DNA of 64,000 nucleotides, taken from contig NC_030683.2 in the NCBI RefSeq assembly GCF_000004195.4, forward strand, positions 80,802,910 through 80,866,909, given 5' to 3'. This DNA is from Xenopus tropicalis. Its lineage: Eukaryota; Chordata; Amphibia; Anura; Pipidae. The stretch's first letter is position 1. Every line of letters starts with the position of its first letter. The notes under the pieces were generated by a model, which did not search any database, was not told the DNA's origin, and was given only the letters and a program-made list of their open reading frames with translations. Below are positions 11,103 through 22,139 of this stretch, piece by piece. Position numbers and translations under genes: made by a program.

Positions 11103-12265
11103 CTACATAGTTACATAGGGTTGAAAAAAGACCAGAGTCCATCAAGTTCAACCCATCCAGCACACACAACCTTATACTTACCAATCTATACACTCACATA
11201 CATAAACTATATATACAACCACTAATACTAACTGTAGATATTAGTATCACAATAGCCTTGGATACTATGCTTGTTCAAGAACTTATCCAGGCCCCTCTTA
11301 AAGACATTAACAGAATCTGCCATTACCACATCACTAGGAAGGGCATTCCACAACCTCACTGCCCTCACCTTGAAAAACCCCCTACGCTGCTTCAAATGGA
11401 AGCTCCGTTCCTCTAATTTAAAGGGGTGACCTCTGGTGCGTTGATTGTTTTTATGGGAAAAAAGAACATCCCCTATCTGCCTATAATCCCCTCTAATGTA
11501 CTTGTACAGAGTAATCATGTCCCCTCGCAAGCACCTCTTTTCCAAAGAAAACAACCCCAACCTCGACAGTCTCACCTCATAGTTTAAATCTTCCATCCCC
11601 TTTACCAGTTTAGTTGCACGTCTCTGCACTCTCTCCAGCTCATTAATATCCTTCTTAAGGACTGGAGCCCAAAACTGCACTGCATACTCAAGGTGAGGCC
11701 TTACCAGGGTCCTATAAAGAGGCAAAATTATGTTCTCATCCCTTGAGTCAATGCCCTTTTTTATACAAGACAGCACTTTATTTGCTTTAGTAGCAACAGA
11801 ATGACACTGCCTGGAATTAGACAACTTGTTATCTACAAAAACCCCTAGATCCTTCTCCATTAAGGATACCCCCAACACACTACCATTCAGTAGATAGTTC
11901 GCGTTTATATTATTTCTACCAAGGTGCATAACTTTGCACTTATCAACATTGAACCTCATTTTCCAGTTTGCTGCCCAGTTTTCCAATTTTTTCAAATCGC
12001 TCTGCAAAGCAGCAGCATCCTGCTTGGAACTTATAGTTTTGCACGATTTAGTGTCATCAGCAAAAATAGAAACAGTACTGTCTATGCCCACCTCCAGGTC
12101 ATTAATAAACAAGTTAAAAAGCAAAGGACCAAGGACTGACCCCTGCGGTACTCCACTAACCACACTGGTCCAATTAGAAAATGTTCCATTTACCACCACT
12201 CTTTGTAATCTATCCTTCAGCCAGTTCTCTATCCAATTACAAATATTATGTTCTAGGCCAATACT
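11103..12265 (-). mobile_element. 5'-truncated CR1 inserted in reverse into the plus-strand CR1
   Basis: On the minus strand the sequence runs from GTATTGGCCTAGAACATAAT (near 12260) to the CR1 3' tail TTTTTTCAACCCTATGTAAC (near 11120). It is bounded by plus-strand endonuclease sequence on both sides, so it is a separate later insertion. 5' truncation is typical of LINE insertion. Confidence 0.82.
11228..12199 (-). pseudogene. CR1 reverse transcriptase C-terminal half, open over 323 codons
   Basis: The frame runs MVVNGTFSNWTSVVSGVPQG, SVLGPLLFNLFINDLEVGID, then IFADDTK, the FADD motif with the two catalytic aspartates. It continues through LGVFVDNKLS and ERVQRRATKLV to DVVMADSVNVFKRGLDKFLN and the natural stop. 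The absence of stops suggests it is younger than the element it interrupts. The 5' half of the RT is missing, so it is not an active protein. Confidence 0.88.
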
Positions 12266-12803
12266 CCTAGATGAGTAATGGGGTGGCTAAGTCCAAAAAA
12301 GCTAGTAGGTTTGTAAATATGCTAAATGACAACTTTTTATTTCAGGCGGTTCAAGAACCTACTAGGAATGACTCTATTTTGGACCTGGTGATATCTAATA
12401 ACACTGTCATCTTTAACATTTGTGTGGGTGAGCATTTGGGGAACAGTGATCACAACATGGTCTCCTTTGAGATAATGCTGCAGAAACAGCTCTATAAGGG
12501 ATTAACTAAACTGATTTTAGACGTGCAGACTTTGCCACTATAAGGGGATCTCTGCAATGTGTCAACTGGAAAAGGCTTTTCATAGGGTTAGACAAAGAAG
12601 GAAAATGGAACATCTTTAAAACATTTCTTTGCAAGTATACACGACAGTATATTCCCCTTGTAAGCAAGAAGAGGCATCGCAAAGCAAAACCTTTACGGCT
12701 GGAGTGTTAGTGTCGAGGTTGGTAAGAAAAAATGTGCTTTTAAAGCATTCAAGTTAGCTGGGACAGCAGAAACTTTCATCAGGTACAAGGAAGCAAATAA
12801 AGC

Positions 12804-14339
12804 ATGCAAAAAAGCTATCAATCAAAAAAAATCAGGCAAGCTAAAATAGAGATGGAAAGGGATATTGCAGTTAGGAGTAAAAAGAATCCAAAATTATTTT
12901 TTAATTATGTGAATAGTAAAAAAATTAAGCAAAATGGGGTGGGAACCTTATTATCATGGGGGGGTAAGTTGGTTGATGAGAACGGGGAAAAAGCAGAAAT
13001 TCTGAACTCTTATTTTTCATCTGTCTATACATCTGAAGAGCCAGCTAATGAAGGCTTCCCTTTTAATATGCCCAGTTCTAGTAATTTAGCTACTGACGCA
13101 TGGGTCACTCGGGAGGAAATTCAAAAGGCACTTGAACATGTAAAGGTAAACAAAGGTCCAGGACCGGATGGGAATTATCCCAGGGTATTAAATGAGCTGA
13201 GCGCTGTGATTGCCCAGCCTCTTCACATAATTTTTCAGGATTCGTTGAGGCCTGGCATGGTGCCGAGAGACTGGCGAATTGCTAATGTGGTGCCGTTATT
13301 TAAAAAGGGATCCCGCTCTCAGCCTGAAAACTATAGGCCTGTTAGTCTGACATCAGTAGTAGGAAAGCTTTTGGAAGGGGTAATAAGGGATAGGGTACTT
13401 GAATACATTGCAGTTCACAATACTATAAGTTTGTGCCAGCATGGTTTTATGCGTAACAGATCCTGCCATACTAATTTAGTCACCTTTTATGAGGAGGTGA
13501 GCAGGAACCTCGATGCAGGAATGGCAGTTGATGTCATCTACTTGGACTTTGCTAAAGCGTTTGATACAGGTCCTTCACAGAAGGTTAATGAATATTGGCC
13601 TAGAACATAACATTTAATGTAATTGGATAGAGAACTGGCTGAAGGATAGATTACAAAGAGTGGTGGTAAATGGAACATTTTCTAATTGGACCAGTGTGGT
13701 TAGTGGAGTACCCTTAATGGAGAAGGATCTAGGTTTTTGTAGATAACAAGTTGTCTAATTCCAGGCAGTGTCATTCTGTGGCTACTAAAGCAAATAAAGT
13801 GCTGTCTTGTATAAAAAAGGCCATTGACTCAAGGGATGAAAACATAATTATATAGGTCCTTGGTAAGGCCTCAGCTTGAGTATGCAGTGCAGTTTTGGGC
13901 TCCAGTCCTTAAGAAGGATATTAATGAGCTGGAGAGAGTGCAGAGACTGCAACTAAACTGGTAAAGGGGATGAAATATTTAAACTATGAGGTTAGACTGT
14001 TGAAGTTGGGGTTGTTTTCTCTGGAAAAGAGGCGCTTGCGAGGCAACATGATTACTCTGCACAAGTACATTAGAGGGGAATATAGGCAGATAAGGGGTGC
14101 TCTTTTTCCCATAAAAACAATCAACGCACCAGAGGCCACCCCTTTAGATTAGAGGAACGGAGCTTCCATTTGAAGCAGCGTAGGTGTTTTTTCACGGTGA
14201 GGGCAGTGAGGTTGGGGAATGCCCTTCCTAGTGATGTGGTAATGGCAGATTATGTAAATGCCTTTAAGAGGGGCCTGGATAAATTTTTGAACAAGCAGAA
14301 TATCCAAGGCTATTGTGATACTAATATCTACAGTTAGTA
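12804..14339 (+). pseudogene. CR1 ORF2 reverse transcriptase, internally deleted
   Basis: 12804-13610 contains GPGPDGNYPRVLNEL, NYRPVSLTSVVGKLLEGVIR and YLDFAKAFDT (RT motif A with its first Asp). At about 13709 the sequence jumps from GTGGAGTACCC directly to CTTAATGGAGAAGGATC, deleting the QGSVLGPLLFN and FADDT motifs that the reversed copy at 11228-12199 retains. The 3' part (about 13970-14150) still reads LNYEVRLLKLGLFSLEKRRL. It is not functional. Confidence 0.85.
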
Positions 14340-14667
14340 CGGGTATCGGACCCCTTATCCGGAAACCCATTATCCAGAAAGTTCCAAATTACAGAAAGGC
14401 CATCTGCCATAGGCTCCATTTTAATCAAATAATACACCTTTTTAAAAATGGTTTCCTTTTTCTCTCTAATAATAAAACAGTACCATGTACTTGATCCCAA
14501 CTATGATTTAATTACTTCTTATTAGAGCCAAAACCATCCTATTGGGTTTAATTACTGTTTAAATCATTTTATTGGCGTACATAAGGTAGGGGATCCGAAT
14601 AACAGAAAGACGCCTTATCCGGAAAACCCCAGGTCCCGAGCATTCTGGATAACGGGTCCCATACCTG
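14340..14667. mobile_element. TA-flanked MITE (mariner-like) inserted in the CR1 3' end
   Basis: The ends CGGGTATCGGACCCCTTATC and GATAACGGGTCCCATACCTG are near-complementary, and TA flanks both sides (14338-14339 and 14668-14669). CR1 sequence resumes immediately after. A second copy is at 50888-51101. Confidence 0.82.
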
Positions 14668-14809
14668 TACTAGTGGTTGTATTTATAGTTTATGTATGTG
14701 AGTGTATAGATTGATAGGTGTGGGTTGTGTGTGCTGGGTTTACTTGGATGGGTTGAACTTGATGGACTATTGTCTTTTTTCAACCCTATGTAACTATGTA
14801 ACAATGTAA

Positions 14810-15246
14810 ATATTCACTATAGGTCTGCCTGGGTATCCCCTTGTGTTGTATGTGAGAGACCCCCATCCTATACCCACCAGCTAAAAGTTGGTTCTTGAGT
14901 GACTGGATTATCAGACATCCCTAATGCCTGGAATTCTATTTGCATAGAAAACATACACTGCCAATACTCTGCTAGTTTTCAGTTCTGGGAAGTTTTAACA
15001 CCATATTGCAACTGGCCTGTAATTGCCACTCTTTTACAATGGGTCATAAATTCCATGTTCCTGTGCTCTCCTATCACATGCAGAGGTAATGAGGATTTGT
15101 CACAGCAGGAAAATAAAAAAGTTAGAACGCCAACCCCCATAGTTCATGCTTGGGGTTCCAATTCCATTTGTAGCATGTGACCAGTTTTTCACTTTGCCTC
15201 AGGGAAGACAAAGGGAATTTCTACTCAGTAACATAGGGTTTCTATG
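14810..15246. other. Intergenic, nothing recognised
   Basis: No repeats with identifiable ends, no exon signals. Confidence 0.4.
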
Positions 15247-15490
15247 GGGCATATTTATTATGCTGTGTAAAAAACGGTGAGAAAATTCGCCACACATCAC
15301 CAGGCTTCGACGTGTAAAATCGGCATAAAAACGGCGTAAAATCGGTGTAAATTTTTTACGTGTTTTTTCTTCCACCGGAACTTATGGAAAATACTGGCGT
15401 TCAAACAGCGATCTTTTCCATTTATTTTACACAGCTTTTTACTCCGATTTTTCAGCGAATTAGTTTTACACAGCATAATAAATACGCCCT
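15247..15490. mobile_element. MITE with TATTTATTATGCTGTG termini, second copy
   Basis: GGGCATATTTATTATGCTGT at the left mirrors ACAGCATAATAAATACGCCC at the right. Internal AATTCGCC and GGCGTAAA words recur as in the 7219 copy. Confidence 0.72.
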
Positions 15491-16378
15491 TAAGTGTTTT
15501 ATGCCTTTTAATTTTATTTACTGTTTAAAATGCTTATCTCTCCATGCAGAAAGGTAACATTTTTCTGTTTAAATGCTATTTGACTGCTGGTATTTTTGCA
15601 ACCACACCCCCTAAATACCACGCCCATTTTACAAAATTTGGCAGGTTATTTAAAGTTTGAACATATTTCTGGTGGTTTTCGGGTCTTGTTTTATGTGTTA
15701 TTACAGTTTTGCTAATGAAGGTGAAATTGCCCTTTTAAGCTGCAAGTCTCAGTTCCCCCAAGAGACCTGTTTTGCTTATTACTTTTACAATTGTATCTCA
15801 GTGCAGGTGTGGCTTTTTAACTTTCTGGGCTCTCTGCCAAAGCTACATTTTTAATTAAGTTTGAGATACATTGTATCTTTTTTGGCATTCAGTGCAGGAG
15901 ATCAAAGGGAACGAGGGCCTTTTCAGAAGGAATCCAGGACTGCGGGCTTAGCTGTTAAAAGAGGGACTGTCCTGCAAAAATTGGGACAGTTGGGAGGTAT
16001 GGTTATGAAGAGTGACTCACTACCCAAAATAATGTTAATCATTTAAGGGGTTATACTGCCTTGGTAATGGTGGCAGTGGTTTTAAGTTGTCAGGGCTAGT
16101 TGGGGTGCAATTACGTTAGTCTATCCGGTGCATAAGGTGATAAACTATTAAACTCGCTGGAATACATATACCTCAAAGAACACTGTCACCACACTCATCC
16201 ATAATGTGAATCCCGGTGCTCTGCAACTTCAGGACGCCGTCACATCCCTCCACCATAAATAGTGTGAAAAAGATGCGGCACATGGATTACTTGCAAAAAA
16301 GTGTATTAAAAAGAATCTGTATTCTGTGTGCAGCACCCTTTTCAAATATATATATATATATATATATACTGTATATAG

Positions 16379-16533
16379 AGTAGCAGTAGAGAGAGTCCAC
16401 ACTCACAGGTCTTACAGAAAATGTAGAGCTGTGACCGCTGTGGATGCAGCCGAAACGTTAGATGTTGATATAAATAAACACCTCTACATTTTCTGTAAGA
16501 CCTGTGAGTGCGGACTCTCTCTACTGCTACTCC
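16379..16533. repeat. Foldback repeat, CGAAACGTTAG family
   Basis: The arms AGTAGCAGTAGAGAGAGTCC and its complement enclose CACTCACAGGTCTTACAGAA and its complement. The loop contains GCCGAAACGTTAG. It is adjacent to a TA-dinucleotide run at about 16346-16368. Structurally it is the same as the repeat at 6129. Confidence 0.75.
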
Positions 16534-16658
16534 ATCTATTATTTTGGAACTGCACCCAGGCTCCCTTGGACCTACTTATACGTGAGTGCCTGTCTTCTTG
16601 CAACATATATATATATATATATAACTTTGCAAATATCGGCACTCACCAATCAAAATCC

Positions 16659-16861
16659 ATCCAGTACAAATAGAAAGCACTCACGGCTTCAGTGTCCAAT
16701 AAGTCAGTTATTTATTTAAACATACTATCTACGTATTTCAATCCACTCAGGATCGTAATCCTGATGACGATACTGAGTGGATTGAAATGCGTAGATAGTA
16801 TGTTTAAATAAATAACTGACTTATTGGACACTGAAGCCATGAGTGCTTTCTATTTGTGCTG
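16659..16861. repeat. Foldback repeat with near-perfect 95-bp arms
   Basis: The left arm includes AATAGAAAGCACTCACGGCT and ATTTAAACATACTATCTACG; the right arm is its complement with three or four mismatches. The centre is CAGGATCGTAATCCTGATGA. No target duplication was recognised. Confidence 0.75.
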
Positions 16862-18406
16862 GATGTATATCAGTAAATATTGCCCTTTTTCATCCTTTCC
16901 CTTCATCCACCATTTAGTGATGGGCTGTGTGCTCCCTCAGAGATCACATGGCTAGAAATAATGCAGTTCTAACTGTAACAGGAAGTATTGTTGAAGCAAA
17001 AGGCAGAACTCTCTCCATTGATTGGTTGGTTAACTAAGATAATCAGAACATTTTATTGGGTGCATTGGCTTGTTTGTGTGCACTATGAATCCTATGATCC
17101 CGGGGGGGGGGGGCTTAATTCTTAAAATGGCAATTTTCTATTTAGGAGTACCCAATTGCACATACTACTAAAAAAGTATATTTTTATGGTTTATTTAGAT
17201 AAAGCAGGATTTTACATATGAGCTTGTTTATGCAATATATTTTTATAGAGACCTACATTGTTTGGGGGTATAGTTTTCCTTTAAAGCAGGCTGGCCAAGG
17301 GGCACATATAAACTAAATTCAGCCCTGAGGTTACCTTATACCAAAAAGAACACCAAAAGAAAAAACAATCCACTACTTGTGGCTAAATCTTTAGGAAAAC
17401 GGTTAGTTTTCATGCTGTTTTTAGAAGGAACACTTTTGATGAAACTCTCTCTCATGGCACACAGAAGTAAAGTAATTAATTAAAAACAAAATTAAATCTA
17501 AATTTGCACCTGATTCTTATAATGTTTCTTAGTTATTTAACTATTTGTGATGGTATGCTGTTTACAAACCCACTTAAAAACACACTAGCTAAATCCTAGA
17601 AACACATATACACTACTGGTCTATCTTCCAGAATTCATGGCACACAGGTAATCACAATACTAACATCTACCCAAAAACATTGCCGGCCATACCTGGTTAA
17701 ATGGGAAGATGTGATCTTACAGTACAACACACAGTGCCTCAAGCCACATACTGTCATACAAAACATCAGTAAGTCTTACTGCAGCAAATAACTACTTGGC
17801 CCTTACCATATTCAGATTACGGGTTAATATAGGCCCTGGCATTTCAAGCACACAGAGACCCAGTCACCTACAGTTACAAGCAACTTTTTATGGCATTCCA
17901 CAAACAACCCCCTGGTACATGCCTAAATATACTGCTTGCCAGTCTAAGTCTGGGCCCTTTATTGTCTGACCTGCTCCAGCGTCGTAGTTCTGAGTTGTAA
18001 ACACTGTAACGCTGCATTAATGAAGGCATCAGACATTGCTTAGAGGGAAGTGTGGGGGTGGAACAGATAACTGCTACAAGCTGACAAGCAAAACCATACG
18101 ATTTATGGGTAGAGGGGAGGGTCAGTGCGCGGAGCAGAGTTTAGGGACTGAGGGTAAATTTACAGATGATTGTGCACATGTAGAAATTATCCAGTGTGTT
18201 GATGAGATAGACATGAAGGCGTTGCTCTCTATAACGCAAAAATATCTAATGAAGGGGGTGACAGTTTATAAGTTGGTTATGTGCAATTGCCATTGGAAAC
18301 CAACTTTTTACAGAAGTACACTGTACCAGTGTATTCTGTGCTAAGTCAGTATTATACAGTACTATGATACTGGTTGCTCTCCTTTCTCCCTTATCTACAC
18401 TACCCC
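16862..18406. other. Intergenic, nothing recognised
   Basis: About 1.5 kb with a G-run at 17103-17113 and otherwise unremarkable AT-rich sequence. I find no supported exon or repeat. Confidence 0.4.
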
Positions 18407-19022
18407 ATACCCCCCAACTGTCCCGCTTTTCGCGGGACAGTCCCGGTTTTTACAGTGCGTCCCGCTGTCCCGGATTGTTCAATGAATGTCCCGCATTACG
18501 AAAATGCAGAACATTCATTAAACTATCCAGGCCAGCGGGATGCGCTGGCTGCAGCCGAGCCGCTCCGACTCATTCTCTTCTTGCGGCTCCTGCTCCTTAT
18601 TCGGCTCCTCGTACGGCGGCGACAGGTCCTTTTATAAGGTTGCGCCCGTGCGTACGTGTGACGTCATGGGGGGCACTATCTATTGGGCCATTGGGGGCAC
18701 TATTTTAACAATGAATTTTAAAAATGGGGTGAGGCAATTGGGGCATGGCCACAAAGTGGACGTGGTCAAAAAAAGGTGATTTTGTGATACTCACCGTTAA
18801 ATCCTTTTCTCTCAGGGTGTCTGTGGGACACAGGGACCATGGGTATAGTATCTACCAGCAGGAGGCAGGACACTAGAAGAGGAAGAAGAGTACGAAGCCC
18901 CTCCTCCCTGCTACTATACCCCTGTGCATATCCTGTTAGTGCCAGTTTTGTCCAAAAGTTACCCAAGGACTATGTAAGTGAAGGCAGAGAGAATTCCAGG
19001 ATAGCCCGCTTCGGGGGGGAAG

Positions 19023-19122
19023 CCCTGTGTCCCACAGACACCCTGAGAGAAAAGGATTTAACGGTGAGTATCACAAAATCACCTTTTCTCTGGCAGGTGT
19101 CTGTGGGACACAGGGACCATGG
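19023..19122. repeat. DIRS internal complementary region
   Basis: The region is composed of the complements of both outer element ends joined at 19083/19084 (CACC then TTTTCTCT). In the DIRS model it templates joining of the ends into a circular DNA intermediate. Both matches are perfect by eye over 61 and 39 bases. Confidence 0.9.
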
Positions 19123-19169
19123 GGACATACCAAAGCTGTCCCAACAATAGGGTGGGAGAAGCGAGGCTA

Positions 19170-19425
19170 GTATTTAATAATTGTCGCCTGTTGTGCTTGC
19201 TCCCAAGATGAATGTTGGAAGCCGCAGAGACCTAGCTAGTAAGTAGTAAGTGAGGACGGAAGTCCCAGTAGAGGCTCTGCAGACTTGTTCGGCCGACATC
19301 TTGTACCGGAAGGCTCCGGAGGTGCCAGTACCCGTGGTGGAGTATGCTCTGGAGCAGAGGGGAGGAGGCTTCCTCCCAGCAATGCGAGCTCTGCATATGG
19401 TCTTGCGGGTCCTGCGGTACGTGTC
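19170..19425 (-). pseudogene. DIRS tyrosine recombinase, C-terminal remnant
   Basis: The minus-strand frame reads AYSTTGTGTSGAFRYKMSAE and QVCRASTGTSVLTYYLLARS. Active DIRS recombinases have A-H-S-T-R, then an A-A-x-W segment, and then the nucleophile Tyr in this order. Here His is Tyr, Arg is Thr and Trp is Gly, so the catalytic residues are lost. It ends just before the internal complementary region, as in intact elements. Confidence 0.65.
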
Positions 19426-19805
19426 TTTACCCCGATGGAGGTGAATCTTTATGCCTGACCGGGTCCAAAGAGTGGAGTCTCAATTCCTTGTGAATGGAAG
19501 TAACGTGGTTGAGTGAGGGAAGGAATCACCCTTGGAACAATGGTGGAAAATGTTCGTAGGACTGCCTGGTCCGCATGGAGGAAGGTAGGGGCACTGACGT
19601 AAATGCAGAGGTCTCAGGCACTCCGTTGTTCCAGAGATAGCTGTCAAGAGGACTGTCTTGGAGGTAGGCAGACAAGGGAGATGGTGGCCGGGGAGGGGGC
19701 CAGTGTTGTAGAGTAGGTGGGGGCCCGGTTGCGGTCCCAGGTAGGGACGCAAGGAGGAGTGTGTTTTCCTGTGGGAAGTGGTGATGTCCAGTAGGATGAC
19801 CATCC

Positions 19806-21290
19806 TCACTGGAAGATGCCGAGCCGAGGGATGAGGGAGAATCCCAAGGTTAACCTTGTCCCCACTAAGCAGTGGGAATAACCAGTCAAGAGGGAGAGAA
19901 CTGGAGGGGGAACGCTGAACGCGCCAGGTCTGGTATATCCTTCATTCTTGATGGTAGGCCTTGGAGGGTACCAGCTTCCGAGCCGTCCTCGTGGTACGGT
20001 TACCTTCCGGTGAGGAACCTTGTGCTTGCTAGCCGGCCGTTGGTTTTGGGGAGGCTGGCTCGGGGTGACGAGAGTTACCCTGAGCGAGAAGTCCTGAGGA
20101 TATGCCAGGGTCAGACTTCTGAGTGCCATCGTCGGTGGACTGGGCTTTTCTGGCCAGGAGAGGGAACCCAAAAAGATGATTCATGACTCCACCTTGATCT
20201 GACGGTTCTGCGGCAGATGAGGAGAATAAGGGGAACGTATGCAGTTTAAAGTCCCCATAGCCGTTAGGGCATCTGCCGCTGGGGCAGGAGGGTCATGATA
20301 GCTGGCCCTGAATTGTGGAATTTGCGGTTCGATGTGAGTAGGAGAAGGATGGCCATGCGGGTTAGCCTGATCTTCCTGGTGTTGGTCAGGAGCTGTGCTG
20401 CTGAGGACGATCAGGTCCCTTAAGCCAATGCTGATTTGGAGCTATGGTCCCACCTGTTGGACTGGCGTCAGCGGACCAAAGCCACCATCGTGATTCCAGG
20501 AGGGTCCGACTTTGGCTGATATGAGATGTATAGAGGCACCAAGCAAGGGAATCGTATCCTGGGTAGGATCCTGATCTTTCGGGCAGACTTGTTCGATTCC
20601 GGATGCAGGGTGTTCAACTGGGGGTCATGAAGGTGACCCTGTGCGAATGGAAAGGAAGGTTGTCGTCCCTAGGCATAAGGACTTCCCGTGGGAAAAGGAG
20701 GTGGATATCCTTGATGACCAGATTCGATGATGGTATCTTGTGTACCCACGGTTCCGAAGTGAGGTGGAGCCCGCCTCTTGGAGGGTTTCTTTAAACCAGG
20801 GGATTAGCCAGGGTGATCTGTGAGGGAGTATCCCTGGAGAGATTGTGTTGGAGCCCTTGGATGAAGAACCGTCCCTGAGACGGGAAGGCCTGGTCTTGAC
20901 TGTCTAAGGAGTTCCGGCCCGGTCGGGGCATGCCCTGGGAGGCATGGTGGTGAGCGACCTGTAGAGGAGTCTTGGCTGACCGGAGATGTCGCCACGGTGA
21001 ACAGCGGAGGTTACCGGGGTGTCTTGTGTTGCTAAACACCTGTGCTGCCTCAAGGGACGCTTTTCAATGTATTCCTTGGCGTCCTGGATTTGGGAGGCTA
21101 GGCTGGCAGCTTCTTGGACCAGGACTGGGTGGCCTGGGAGTCCCAGCTTGGGACCACAATGGAACGTTGGCTTTCTCCTGCTAAGAGAGAGTGTGTGAGA
21201 GGGGTCCCTCCACCCTCTTGTCCATGGAGTCCTAGAAGGAAGGAATTCATGAAGTGGAAGAACTGTGTTCTGAGGGAGAGGAACCTCCAC
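19806..21290 (-). pseudogene. Degenerate coding remnants of the DIRS element
   Basis: Two open stretches on the minus strand (20171-19806 and 21290-20904) are proline- and serine-rich. The second contains LVQEAASLASQIQDAKEYIE, plausible as part of a gag-like or pol-like protein. I cannot assign domains, and stops separate the stretches. They are included because the strand and position fit the DIRS coding region. Confidence 0.4.
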
Positions 21291-22139
21291 AGAAGGGTGG
21301 GTAAGGAACCATTAAACCAACCCTTGCTGCGGAAGGAATAGCAAGGTTGGGGACACCAATAGGCCCAGAGCAGTCTTCTGGGGGGATCCCACTCAGTGCC
21401 TAAGGTTATCCGGTTGTTCCTGATATGGAATACGGACGGTAATCTCTGATGCTTGGGAGTATCCTGGGGGACTCCGTGACCATAAGGTCCAGAAGGAGTG
21501 ATCGATGCAGTGATGGAGTTAAATGCTTCGGAAGGAGACTAGGGAGATTTTACCGACTCCTTTAGGTCATCAGGGAAGGCTTCTCCTTCACTAGGGATGA
21601 TCCTCCCAGTGGTCAGGCGTGTTTGGAGTCTTATGCTAAGTCTTCCTGAATGGAAGGCCTGCCGCTTGAGCTATTCGGGCCGAAAAAACAGGACCTTCGC
21701 GGGCCAGCCTGTCCAATATCTTATCCAGGCGAGCAGCCAACTGGGAATGCCAGTAGAAGCAGAATGGCCCGTAAGCGGGGTCCGAGCTGAGAATGGGAGC
21801 CTGTGCTGAAGTATAGCGCCCCGCTGCCGACTCAGGAGCCACCCCTGAGATTTGGGAGGTGGCTGGCGAGGGCAAGACTAGGCCTGGGAAAAAGGCTGCG
21901 ACCAGGAGCCATGAAAACGGATTCTTTCTGCCACAAGGGGCATTGGCGACACTTACCGCATGCTAGGTATTGTACCATAAGGGGGATTCCCCTAGAACCC
22001 AGTGAGCGTCGAGCAGCATAAGGTCGGTAGTGAAGGATATCCTGTCGGGTAAGGCGAAACGGAGCTGATTACTGTGTAGCACAATGCTTATTACAGTGTC
22101 AGAGCAGGCCGGGTGGACAGTGCTGATGTACAGGGCGTA

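Larger units (their letters stand above)
9542..12543 (+). pseudogene. CR1 ORF2 endonuclease domain, split by nested insertions
   Basis: The 5' part (9542-10008) reads NYDLIGITETLWDE, then after a one-base slip in an A-run near 9697 continues GGGVCFYVKSDLK to VVIMGDFNY. The 3' part (12276-12543) resumes with NGVAKSKKASRFVNMLNDNF and GEHLGNSDHNMVSFEI, which holds the SDH catalytic signature of AP-type endonucleases. Between them lie the hAT element and a reversed CR1. The coding order shows these are halves of one domain. Confidence 0.82.
8200..14809 (+). mobile_element. CR1-type LINE, degenerate and interrupted by three insertions
   Basis: Plus-strand pieces at about 8200-10004, 12266-14339 and 14670-14809 are consecutive parts of one CR1 retrotransposon: 5'UTR, ORF1, endonuclease, reverse transcriptase and the 3' tail ending CAACCCTATGTAACTATGTAA. 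The element is broken by a reversed CR1 fragment (11103-12265), an hAT-like transposon (10011-11100) and a TA-flanked MITE (14340-14667). Frameshifts and an internal deletion at about 13709 remove the FADD catalytic motif, so it cannot move by itself. The left boundary is approximate. Confidence 0.85.

Noticed and set aside
12050..14340. CR1 copies as a host gene encoding a reverse transcriptase
   Set aside because: Frameshifts, missing catalytic motif and the typical CR1 3' tail show a decayed LINE.
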